A stretch of 42,617 nt of DNA, taken from the NCBI GenBank assembly GCA_900545245.1, contig UQYV01000030.1, positions 1-42,617 of the forward strand. The letters are read 5' to 3'. The position numbers and the translations under genes were made by a program. This DNA comes from an uncultured Bacteroidales bacterium. Its GTDB lineage: Bacteria > Bacteroidota > Bacteroidia > Bacteroidales > UBA932. Positions 22,705-30,791 of the stretch are shown piece after piece (the stretch's first letter is position 1; every line of letters begins with the position of its first letter). The notes under the pieces were generated by a model that was not told where the DNA came from, did no database searches, and saw nothing but the letters and a program-made list of their open reading frames with translations.

Positions 22705-24375
22705 ATGAAAAAGATATTGAATTGTTTACTTTTGGCCTCAGCTTTTCTTGCAACTTCATGCGAAGGGATGCTTGATGAGGAAGTTTTCGGAAAACCGACT
22801 TCAGAGGAAATGCTTTCCAATGCCGAAAATGTCGCAAAGGTCGTCGGACAGGCCTATGCGGAGGTCGCATGGCTTCATGACCATTGGGGATACTGGGGAA
22901 TCAACACGATTTCATCGGACGAGTGCGTGAACCCCGTGAGAAATCCGGGCAACGACTGGTCGGATGACGGTTACTGGAAGGGTTTCAACGACCATTCGTG
23001 GACAGCGAACGACCTTTCGTTCGAGTTTGTATGGCAGTATTCCAATGCCGGTGCCGTGCTCTGCAACAAGATTCTCAGCCAGCTTGAGTCGATAAAGGAG
23101 AGTCTTCAGCAGGCAGGTCTCTACGACCGTTTTAGTGCTGAACTCAAGGTGCTCCGCTGCTACTACTATTACACTCTTTTCGATTCGTTCGGACGCATCC
23201 CTTATCTTGACAGCTATTCTTCTGCCGCTGTACCTCAGAGTGAACCTTGGGAGGTGTGGAACAAGCTTGTAACTCTTCTTGAAGAAGAGGCACCGAAGCT
23301 TCCTGCCATCACGGATGCCAACCGTGCGGAGAACTACGGCCGTTGTTCGCAGGGCATGGCCTACACTCTCTTGGCCCGTCTTTACCTCAACGCCGTTTCT
23401 TATGGTGTCACAGCCCAGAACTGCGGGATTGAGGGCATAAATCAGGAAGAGGATTTCTACAAACGCTGTCAGGAGTTCTGCCAGAAGGTGATAGATTCGG
23501 GGTCCTATAAGATTGAGGATGATTTCTTTGCCAATTTCAAGATTCAGAATGAAGGCAGCCGTGAGAACATTTTTGTGATTGTCGAAAACGGTAATGCGGC
23601 ATTCAACTATCGTGATGTCGCCGGCAAGATGAGTAACAAGCTCCGCATAACCATGCTTACCCTGAATTATTGCCACCAGACCTGCTGGAACACTATCGAC
23701 AAGCCTTGGAACGGCTTCTGTGCTCCTGAAGATTTTCTCGGAAATTATAAGGAAGGTGACAGGCGCGGACCATGTCCTGCAGATGCCGGAACACATGGCT
23801 GTGACGGTTGGGGCTGGTTCCTCGGCCCGGTTTTCGAAAGCGACGATTCAGATGTGATTCTTGAGATGACTGACAAGCAGAAAGGACTTAAGGCCATTAT
23901 CGTCCCTCAGGTTACTTCTTTGACGGACGCTACCCACAACGACGGAGCCAGATTCCTCAAATATGAGGTCGACAAAGTCGGAGCTAACAAGTATTGTGAG
24001 AATGACTTTGTACTCCTGCGCTATGCTGATGTGCTTTATATGCAGTATGAAGCCGCTTATCGTGCCGGCAACACTGCAAAGTGCAGTGAACTGCTTGCCA
24101 ATCCGGAGTTTATGAAAATACGTTCACGTGTCGGATGTGCTCCATATACATCTCTTGACCTTGACGAACTTCTCGTAGAACGCGGACGTGAATTTGCATG
24201 GGAACTTGTCCGTCGCCGTGACCTGATACGCTACGACCGCTTCGCAAAGGGAGAATGGGATTTCAAGAAGCCGGACATTGACAATCATCGCGACTGGTTC
24301 CCGATTCCTCGAAAGATGATAGAGACATCCGGCGGGCTTTGGACTCAGAATCAGGGATATGAGACGGACAAATAA
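22705..24375 (+). CDS. susD: SusD-type glycan-binding outer-membrane lipoprotein
   Basis: SusD proteins cap SusC and bind the glycan at the cell surface. The 556-residue product has a lipoprotein signal (MKKILNCLLLASAFLATSC) with Cys 19 as the lipidation site. The helical TPR-like core includes LKVLRCYYYYTLFDSFGRIPY at about 148-168 (starting within the longer helix), and QGMAYTLLARLYLNAVSYG at about 216-234. The C-terminal SusD region holds NDFVLLRYADVLYMQYEAAY and ERGREFAWELVRRRDLIRY, both family hallmarks. It follows susC by 18 bases and precedes the SusE-like lipoprotein. Tryptophan-rich patches (WSDDGYWKGFNDHSW) could contribute to glucan stacking, but the binding residues cannot be fixed by eye. 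Confidence 0.95.
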   Translation: MKKILNCLLLASAFLATSCEGMLDEEVFGKPTSEEMLSNAENVAKVVGQAYAEVAWLHDHWGYWGINTISSDECVNPVRNPGNDWSDDGYWKGFNDHSWTANDLSFEFVWQYSNAGAVLCNKILSQLESIKESLQQAGLYDRFSAELKVLRCYYYYTLFDSFGRIPYLDSYSSAAVPQSEPWEVWNKLVTLLEEEAPKLPAITDANRAENYGRCSQGMAYTLLARLYLNAVSYGVTAQNCGIEGINQEEDFYKRCQEFCQKVIDSGSYKIEDDFFANFKIQNEGSRENIFVIVENGNAAFNYRDVAGKMSNKLRITMLTLNYCHQTCWNTIDKPWNGFCAPEDFLGNYKEGDRRGPCPADAGTHGCDGWGWFLGPVFESDDSDVILEMTDKQKGLKAIIVPQVTSLTDATHNDGARFLKYEVDKVGANKYCENDFVLLRYADVLYMQYEAAYRAGNTAKCSELLANPEFMKIRSRVGCAPYTSLDLDELLVERGREFAWELVRRRDLIRYDRFAKGEWDFKKPDIDNHRDWFPIPRKMIETSGGLWTQNQGYETDK

Positions 24376-24421
24376 ATGTTTTATCAGATAAAAACTTATT
24401 AATCATTTAATATTTTAAGTT

Positions 24422-25588
24422 ATGAAAATCAATAAATTTTTCATGGGCGCAATGTGCGCTGTGACTCTTGCAATGGTCGGTTGTGAGAAGACTCCGGATA
24501 TCATCAATCCGGGTGATAACAATGGTGGAAACGGTGAAGACATCGAATGCCCTATTGTCAACGCTCCTGAAGCAGGAAAGACCACTATGGTCGTTTATGT
24601 TCCTGAAAATACACATTCAAACGGAATCTATGCTGTCGGTACTGTGAATTCATGGTCAGAGAAAGACACCGAGACATGCAAGTTCACCAAGGTTGAGGGT
24701 GACGATACAGGCCGTTGGTATCAGCTTACAGTTGACTATGCCGCAGACATGGCAATAAAGGTCTGCGCTATTCCGTCAAAGCCGGCGCTTGCAGGCTGGT
24801 CATTCCAGTGGGGAAAGAACATTGACGACAACGATCCTGACCCTGCAATTACAGAAGACAATGTGGTTACGCTTAAGGGAACCGTTACCATTGAGCTTGA
24901 GAATCAGGGACAGCCTAAGGCAACCGGTTTTGAAGACGGTGGCGTTGTGTTCATGCAGATTAAGGCTTGGGCAGCTGATCCTAACATCAAGGAAGAGCCG
25001 GCAACTGCAATTTCCTTCAAGCACCCTTGGGGTGGTGGCGAATGGGTCTATAAGGACGCCGTAGCAAAGGGTAACAATGTGTTTGAACTTGAGGATATGT
25101 TCGGAAACAACGGTTTTAATGTCAAGGATGAGAATGGCGCCGAGTCATGGTTCGAGACTAAAGACTGCCAGATCTACGAAGGTGCAGCAACTGGTGACAA
25201 GGTTATCGTGCGTTTCACATCCCGTGCAGGTGCTGCAGAGGGTGACCTTGAGGTAATTCTGGTCGAGAAAGGTGAAGTTCTTCCGGGGCCGGACCCTGTG
25301 ATTGTGACTGTACGTGCAAAGTGGCCTGCAGCATGGACTGCAACACCGACGGCTTGGGTATGGCCTACAAATGGAGAGGGTTCTGAGGTCAAGCTTGTGA
25401 AGGACGGTGAGTTCTACAAGTACACTACTCCTGAAGCTGTTCCGGGACTCAACATCATCTTCAAGAACGGAGAAGGTTGGAATGGAGACAGCAATCAGAG
25501 TGTTAATATCGAGAATGTTATTGTTGATACAGATTACGAGCTAACAGCCTCTAAAAGCGGAAAGGCAACAGTTACTGAAATCAAGTAA
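24422..25588 (+). CDS. SusE/SusF-like starch-binding outer-membrane lipoprotein
   Basis: This 388-residue lipoprotein (signal MKINKFFMGAMCAVTLAMVGC, Cys 21) has an acidic Gly/Asn-rich linker and then three beta domains. Domain 1 (about 50-160) has YAVGTVNSWSEKD and GWSFQWGKNIDD, like starch-binding modules. Domain 2 (about 178-285) has WGGGEWVYKDAV. Domain 3 (about 293-388) has VRAKWPAAWTATPTAWVWP and FKNGEGWNGDSNQSVNIE, resembling CBM26-type starch-binding modules, with exposed Trp residues for glucan stacking. SusE and SusF hold starch at the surface without cutting it. The gene follows susD by 46 bases and is separated from the next gene by a strong hairpin, so it may be expressed more strongly than the enzymes downstream. 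Confidence 0.85.
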   Translation: MKINKFFMGAMCAVTLAMVGCEKTPDIINPGDNNGGNGEDIECPIVNAPEAGKTTMVVYVPENTHSNGIYAVGTVNSWSEKDTETCKFTKVEGDDTGRWYQLTVDYAADMAIKVCAIPSKPALAGWSFQWGKNIDDNDPDPAITEDNVVTLKGTVTIELENQGQPKATGFEDGGVVFMQIKAWAADPNIKEEPATAISFKHPWGGGEWVYKDAVAKGNNVFELEDMFGNNGFNVKDENGAESWFETKDCQIYEGAATGDKVIVRFTSRAGAAEGDLEVILVEKGEVLPGPDPVIVTVRAKWPAAWTATPTAWVWPTNGEGSEVKLVKDGEFYKYTTPEAVPGLNIIFKNGEGWNGDSNQSVNIENVIVDTDYELTASKSGKATVTEIK

Positions 25589-25616
25589 TTTCTTTTGATA
25601 GAAATCTCTTTTATCG

Positions 25617-25644
25617 GCCGGTGGCTCCTGACAGAGCTGCCGGC
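25617..25644 (+). promoter_or_regulatory. intercistronic hairpin between SusE-like gene and GH13 gene
   Basis: An 11-bp stem (25617-25627 with 25634-25644, two G-U wobbles) and a 6-nt loop lie in the 144-bp gap. No T-run follows, so it is more likely an mRNA-stabilising or processing element than a terminator. It would mark the step from abundant binding proteins to less abundant enzymes. Confidence 0.5.
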
Positions 25645-25732
25645 TGCAATGTCAGAGGACTTCTGCCCTTTTCCTGTTCCGGGAGCGGACAAATGCCGGA
25701 GGGAGAGCCTCTAAAACGAAAACTGCTTGAAA

Positions 25733-28036
25733 ATGAAAAAATATCTCCTTCTCTCTGCAGCGGCGACGCTTGCCCTGCTTTTTTCCTGCACACCGCAGGA
25801 CAATCCGTCGGAACCTGTCAATCCGCCGGCAGTCTTCGACATCAACAATCTTCAGCCGGGATTGAGCAGCGACCCTCTCAGCCTCTCTGCTGACGAGCCG
25901 TGCACGCTCTATTTCAAGGCCGGCGGGAAATTTCCTTTCTCTGGCTACGATGGCGAGCTTTATGCCCACATTGGAGTGGTGAACTTCGAATGGGAGCACG
26001 TGCAGGCCGACTGGGATGTGAATCTTGAAAAATGCCTCTGGCAGAAGACCGAAGTCGCTGATGTGTGGAAACTTCCGATTGAGCCGACCATCCGTCAATG
26101 GTTTGGAGTGGATGATGACGAGCCGCTCACAAAAATCGGAGTCGTTGTTCGCAATGCCGGTGGAACAGAGCAGACAAAGCCTGACTTTTTCCTCAGTGTA
26201 AAGGACGAAGGCCGTGAGTTCAAGCCTGCGGATGTGGAGATGGCGGCAATGCCTTCCGGAGCGCAGTACGGAATCAACATCACCGGACAGGAAGTCACAC
26301 TTGTGCTTTATGAAAAGGATAAGGACGGGAAACACTATCCGCATTGTTTCCTTGTCGGAGACTTCAATGACTGGAAAGTTTCCAACCGCTTCCAGATGAA
26401 ACGTGACGAAAATGCGGGTTGCTGGTGGTACAAACTCTCGGGAATGGATGCGGACAAAGAATACCGTTTCCAATATCATCTCATTGATTCAGAGGGCGAT
26501 GCGCTACGCATTTCCGACCCATATTCCGAGATTGTCTATAGCGGAGAGGACAAATGGATATCCTCTTCGACCTATCCTGATATGCCGGCCTATCCTTCCG
26601 GAACTTCTGGACTTGTGTCCGCATTTCAAATCAATCGTCCCGAATATAACTGGAAGATAAAGGATTATAATGTTGCGGACAAAAACGACATTGTGATTTA
26701 TGAGCTTCATCTGAGGGATTTCAGTGCCACTCACGACCTTTCGGGTGCGGAGGAAAAGCTCGATTATCTCGAAAATCTCGGCATCAATGCCATAGAACTT
26801 ATGCCTGTCCAGGAGTTTGACGGAAACAACAGTTGGGGATATGATCCTTGCTCTTATTTCGCCCTTGACAAGGCTTATGGCACTCGTGAGCACTATAAGG
26901 CATTTATCGACGAATGTCACAGCAGGGGAATAGCCGTGATACTCGACGTTGTCTATAACCACGCCACAGGCTCTCATCCTATGGCGAAGCTCTATTGGAA
27001 TTCGGAAAAGAATCAGACCGCAGCCAATAATCCTTGGTTCAACGAAGTGGCTCCGCATCCTTATTCCGTTTTCCACGACTGGAACCACGAAAATCCGATG
27101 GTGCGGGAACACATCAAGAGGAGCCTGCGCTATCTTTTGGAAGAGTACAAATTTGACGGATTCCGTTTCGACCTCACGAAAGGATTCACCCAGCGCAAAT
27201 GCACAGACGCGACTGTCGGCAACTACGATCAGGGAAGAATCGATGTTCTCAGTGAATATGCCAAGGCGATCTTCGATGTTCGGCCGGGTGCAGTGGTGAT
27301 TTTGGAGCATTTCTGTGAAACTCGTGAGGAGAAGGCTCTTGCTGCAGCAGGTATGCAGATGTGGCGCAATGTGAACAATGCCTACTGCCAGACTGCAATG
27401 GGATGGCTCAAAGACGGTGACGACTTGAATCAGATTTGGACCGGAAGCACTATGCCATTCGGCTCCTGGGTGGGTTTTATGGAGAGTCACGACGAAGAGA
27501 GGACTGCCTACAAGTCTCTTAAATGGGGAAATGGAATCACAGGAAACCTTGCGGCAAGAATGCAACGATTGAGACTCAATGCCGCATTCTCGCTGCTTGT
27601 TCCGGGACCTAAGATGATTTGGCAGTTCGGTGAACTGGGCTACGATGTCTCAATTGAAGAAAACGGACGCACGGGAGAGAAGCCGCTCCATTGGGACTAT
27701 TATGATCTTCCTGAGCGCAGGGCTCTCTACGACACATACGCGAAACTTCTCAAATTCCGTCGGGACAATGCGCGTCTGTTCGATATGGACGCAAGCTTTG
27801 AGATGTATGCAGGCAGTGGAGTTCCCGCCCGTACAATCTTCGGTTCAAACGAGGGCAAATCATTCACGGTCATCGGCAATTTCCAGACAGTAGATTCTGA
27901 CTTTTCCTATAACCTCAAGTCCGGCGGAATCTGGTATGACCTTTTCAGCGGGGAAAGCTATGATGCCGGTTATGACGGCAATGTTCACATCCCTCTGAAG
28001 GCAGGAGAGTTCGTTGTGCTGACAAATTTCAAATAG
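25733..28036 (+). CDS. GH13 alpha-amylase-family lipoprotein with N-terminal beta domains
   Basis: This enzyme hydrolyses or transfers alpha-1,4/1,6-glucan bonds, probably at the outer membrane. The start is the ATG at 25733 (MKKYLLLSAAATLALLFSC, lipid Cys 19); a TTG six bases earlier gives only two extra residues. The 767-residue chain has an N-terminal domain of about 170 residues of unclear type, a CBM48-like domain at about 190-275 (HCFLVGDFNDWKVSNRFQMK) and the GH13 barrel. Conserved regions are DVVYNHATGSH (I), GFRFDLTKGF (II, nucleophile Asp near 480), VVILEHFCE (III, Glu near 524) and FMESHDEERTA (IV, Asp near 585), all intact. The domain order resembles pullulanase or glycogen-debranching-like enzymes, so alpha-1,6 activity is possible. 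It starts the enzyme half of the Sus operon. Confidence 0.9.
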   Translation: MKKYLLLSAAATLALLFSCTPQDNPSEPVNPPAVFDINNLQPGLSSDPLSLSADEPCTLYFKAGGKFPFSGYDGELYAHIGVVNFEWEHVQADWDVNLEKCLWQKTEVADVWKLPIEPTIRQWFGVDDDEPLTKIGVVVRNAGGTEQTKPDFFLSVKDEGREFKPADVEMAAMPSGAQYGINITGQEVTLVLYEKDKDGKHYPHCFLVGDFNDWKVSNRFQMKRDENAGCWWYKLSGMDADKEYRFQYHLIDSEGDALRISDPYSEIVYSGEDKWISSSTYPDMPAYPSGTSGLVSAFQINRPEYNWKIKDYNVADKNDIVIYELHLRDFSATHDLSGAEEKLDYLENLGINAIELMPVQEFDGNNSWGYDPCSYFALDKAYGTREHYKAFIDECHSRGIAVILDVVYNHATGSHPMAKLYWNSEKNQTAANNPWFNEVAPHPYSVFHDWNHENPMVREHIKRSLRYLLEEYKFDGFRFDLTKGFTQRKCTDATVGNYDQGRIDVLSEYAKAIFDVRPGAVVILEHFCETREEKALAAAGMQMWRNVNNAYCQTAMGWLKDGDDLNQIWTGSTMPFGSWVGFMESHDEERTAYKSLKWGNGITGNLAARMQRLRLNAAFSLLVPGPKMIWQFGELGYDVSIEENGRTGEKPLHWDYYDLPERRALYDTYAKLLKFRRDNARLFDMDASFEMYAGSGVPARTIFGSNEGKSFTVIGNFQTVDSDFSYNLKSGGIWYDLFSGESYDAGYDGNVHIPLKAGEFVVLTNFK

Positions 28037-28065
28037 TTCTGTTCCCGGCAAATGTTGTCTGATTT

Positions 28066-29511
28066 ATGGAAAGAATAAAACTTGCGGCACTGACCGCTCT
28101 GGCAGTTCTTATCTGCGCCTGTTCGCCGGATTTGGGCCCCGACAATCCTCAGACTCCTTCCGGAGGGGATGGGGGCTCGACGAACCAGGGCAGCGGGAGC
28201 AGTTCTGACGGTGGCTTCAAGGCGGAGGAAGGGCTTGAGTGGCTTTTCTCCGGGGCCGACATTCCGGAGTTTCATCTTGAAGTTTCGCTCGCGGAGTGGA
28301 ACCGGCTGCTTGGGGAATTTGACAAGAATAGGAATACTTCCGAATATATCCACGCGGATGTACTTTGCAACAAGGGAGAGGAAAAAATCAGAATCGGAGA
28401 CGTCGGCCTTCGTCTCAAGGGCAACACGTCCCGTCGCAGGCCCGAGGGGAATGAGGGAATGATGCACACGGCTGGGCAGACGGGCTGGCACCACTGCCAC
28501 TACCAGCTTAACTTTACCAAATACAACAAAGACGTGGCGCACGAGCTGCACGGGGTCAAGAAACTCTATCTCAAATGGTTCAAGGACGATCCGATGTATG
28601 TGCGGGAAGTTTTCTGCTTTGACCTTTTCCACCGCGTCGGGGTGTGGACAGCTCCTCATTCTGCCTACTGCCGGCTTTGGATTAAGGTGGCGGGTGATCC
28701 GTCCGAGACCTATCTCGGTGTCTATAATATGATTGAACTTGTTGACGGACGCTACGCCAATGCCAGGGCCAAACAGTTTGCGTTCAAGGACGGTTTTCTT
28801 TGGAAATGTTCTTCGGGGGCGTCCCTTTCCGACGCTTCTGACCATCTTATCGGCAACGATGGCTCAGACAAGATCTACGAACTCAAGACCCAGACTGCGG
28901 AATATGCCGCTGCCAAGGCCCAGTTGCAGGATTTCATAAAGAAAGTAGCCGGCAAGGGAGACGAGAATTTCAAAAACTGGATTGTTGAGGTCTGTGATGT
29001 GGAACTTTTGCTGAAAACCTACGCCGTCAATGTTGCAGTGGGGATGTGGGATGACTATTGGAAGAATAAGAACAACTACTACATCTACTTCAATTCGAAG
29101 GACCTCTACACCTACAAGTTTTTCTTCATCCCCTACGACTACGACAATACTCTCGGCACATCCCATCTGGATATGGATGCCGGCCGCCAGGACCCTCTAA
29201 ATTGGGGAGATAATTCCAACCCATTGATCTACAAACTTCTCAAATACGAGGAGTTCCGGAAAATCTACAAAGACGCACTCCTTTCTCTCGTCGACCCTGT
29301 GGCAGGAGAATTCTACTACACACGCTCGATGGCGAGAATCCGTGAATGGCACTCAAAAATCGGGGATTATGTTTCCAATGACACAGGGGAGGATATGTCA
29401 ATCGAGGACCGTCCTGCCTCTTGGAGCAACCACGGGGAATATCGTCTTTTGGAAGATAGCAACAATTTCTTTAAAATACGCGCAGAGGCGATAGAGCGCC
29501 ATTGCAGATAG
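28066..29511 (+). CDS. CotH-family lipoprotein
   Basis: This 481-residue lipoprotein has the signal MERIKLAALTALAVLICAC (Cys 19) and a low-complexity Gly/Ser/Asn tether (about 28-50), as in surface-exposed Bacteroidetes proteins. The body matches the CotH family: FHLEVSLAEWNRLL, IRIGDVGLRLKGNTSRR (about 104-120), YLKWFKDDPMYVREVFCFDL (about 169-188), ETYLGVYNMIELVDGR and FFFIPYDYDNTLG near 350-362. CotH proteins have an atypical protein-kinase fold; the Bacillus spore-coat member phosphorylates coat proteins, with the metal-binding Asp in the xDxDxT region. Here DYDNT is in place. It is embedded between two GH13 genes with 29- and 24-base gaps, so it belongs to the starch operon; whether it is a kinase, a binding protein or something else is unknown. 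Confidence 0.8.
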   Translation: MERIKLAALTALAVLICACSPDLGPDNPQTPSGGDGGSTNQGSGSSSDGGFKAEEGLEWLFSGADIPEFHLEVSLAEWNRLLGEFDKNRNTSEYIHADVLCNKGEEKIRIGDVGLRLKGNTSRRRPEGNEGMMHTAGQTGWHHCHYQLNFTKYNKDVAHELHGVKKLYLKWFKDDPMYVREVFCFDLFHRVGVWTAPHSAYCRLWIKVAGDPSETYLGVYNMIELVDGRYANARAKQFAFKDGFLWKCSSGASLSDASDHLIGNDGSDKIYELKTQTAEYAAAKAQLQDFIKKVAGKGDENFKNWIVEVCDVELLLKTYAVNVAVGMWDDYWKNKNNYYIYFNSKDLYTYKFFFIPYDYDNTLGTSHLDMDAGRQDPLNWGDNSNPLIYKLLKYEEFRKIYKDALLSLVDPVAGEFYYTRSMARIREWHSKIGDYVSNDTGEDMSIEDRPASWSNHGEYRLLEDSNNFFKIRAEAIERHCR

Positions 29512-29535
29512 ATCCGGACACCACGAATTAATAAT

Positions 29536-30762
29536 ATGAACTTGATGAAAAAGACATTTTTTGCGGCTCTCGCACTTCTATTGCTGATTTCCTGCTCGGA
29601 AAAGACTCCTCACGCAGGATGGACTTATGACACGGTGGTTTATGAAATGAACCTGCGGCAGTACACCCCGGAAGGGACTTTTGCTGCGGCCAGAGAGCAA
29701 CTTCCTCGTCTGAAAGAACTCGGAGTGGACGTCATCTGGCTTATGCCGATTTACCCGATTGGAGAGAAAGAGCGCAAGGGAACTCTCGGCTCCTACTATG
29801 CGGCTAAGGACTATTGCGCGGTGAATCCGGAGTTTGGCACGATGGAGGATTTCGAAGCTTTTGTCGCCGGGGCAAAGGCTCAGGGCTTCCGTGTAATTCT
29901 TGACTGGGTGGCAAACCACACATCTCCTGATGCTGTCTGGATTGACTCCAAGCCTGCCGACTGGTATGAGAGGGATTCGCTGGGAAATACCATTGTGGAA
30001 TATGACTGGACTGACATCGCCGCCCTGAACTATGGCAATAAGGATGTTTGGGACGCGCAGGAGAATGCTATGCGCTTTTGGATGGAAAAGGGCATCGACG
30101 GCTTCCGCTGCGATATGGCTTGCGAGGTGCCTTTCGAGTTTTGGACCAGGACAATAGCTTCTCTGCGAGAGGATTGGCCGGGGATGTATATGCTCGCAGA
30201 GGGCGAGGACCCGCAGTTGCACGCATCAGGTTTCGACGCATCCTACGCTTGGGAACTCCACCACCTGTTGAACGACATCGCTCAGGGACGAAAGAATATC
30301 CCCGAACTTCTCGACTACATCAGCCGTGACTCGGAGCGTTTCCCTCAAGATGCTTTCCGTCTTATGTTCACTTCCAACCACGACGAAAATTCCTGGGCGG
30401 GGACAGAGTTTGAGAGAATGGGCGATGCGGCGCAGCTGATGGCGGTGCTCACATTCACGCTTCCTTCCGGACAGCCGCTGATTTACACCGGACAGGAGAT
30501 GGGTTGGAACCACCGTTTCCTCTTCTTTGAAAAAGACCCGATTCCTGCTTGGGAGGAAAATGATTTCACCAAGTTCTACCAAAGCCTCATCCGTTTCCGT
30601 CACGACCATCCTTCGCTCCGTCCGGGCGAAAAAGGCGGCCGTTTCGAAGTCGTTTCCACCGAAGACAGCACACTCGTTTTCCGAAGGGTGCTTCCGAATG
30701 ACGTTGTCACCGTATCCGCACAGCTCTGCCCACCGTGGAACTGGAATCTGGATGCGAAATAA
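29536..30762 (+). CDS. GH13 alpha-amylase-family lipoprotein, short form
   Basis: This 408-residue enzyme is a compact GH13 barrel with almost no accessory domain. The lipoprotein signal is MKKTFFAALALLLLISC; ATG at 29536 or 29545 could be used. Conserved regions are VILDWVANHTSPD (I), GFRCDMACEVP (II, nucleophile Asp near 193), LAEGEDP (III, Glu near 221) and FTSNHDENSW (IV, Asp near 281), so the triad is intact. YAAKDYCAVNPEFGTMEDFEA is the usual stretch before region I. The C-terminal beta domain is short (FEVVSTEDSTLVFRRVL then WNWNLDAK), less than half the common length. It sits between the CotH gene and the neopullulanase in one operon. It probably trims maltodextrins in the periplasm or on the surface; exact specificity is not readable. 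Confidence 0.9.
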   Translation: MNLMKKTFFAALALLLLISCSEKTPHAGWTYDTVVYEMNLRQYTPEGTFAAAREQLPRLKELGVDVIWLMPIYPIGEKERKGTLGSYYAAKDYCAVNPEFGTMEDFEAFVAGAKAQGFRVILDWVANHTSPDAVWIDSKPADWYERDSLGNTIVEYDWTDIAALNYGNKDVWDAQENAMRFWMEKGIDGFRCDMACEVPFEFWTRTIASLREDWPGMYMLAEGEDPQLHASGFDASYAWELHHLLNDIAQGRKNIPELLDYISRDSERFPQDAFRLMFTSNHDENSWAGTEFERMGDAAQLMAVLTFTLPSGQPLIYTGQEMGWNHRFLFFEKDPIPAWEENDFTKFYQSLIRFRHDHPSLRPGEKGGRFEVVSTEDSTLVFRRVLPNDVVTVSAQLCPPWNWNLDAK

Positions 30763-30791
30763 GTTTTAAAATTTTATTCAGTAATTTTGAG

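Noticed and set aside
26504..27565. 353-codon minus-strand frame inside the GH13 gene
   Set aside because: It is a shadow of the GH13 frame, which holds all four catalytic regions.
30735..30791. Upstream ATG extending the neopullulanase by 19 residues
   Set aside because: It overlaps the preceding gene and would bury the lipoprotein signal peptide that starts at 30792.
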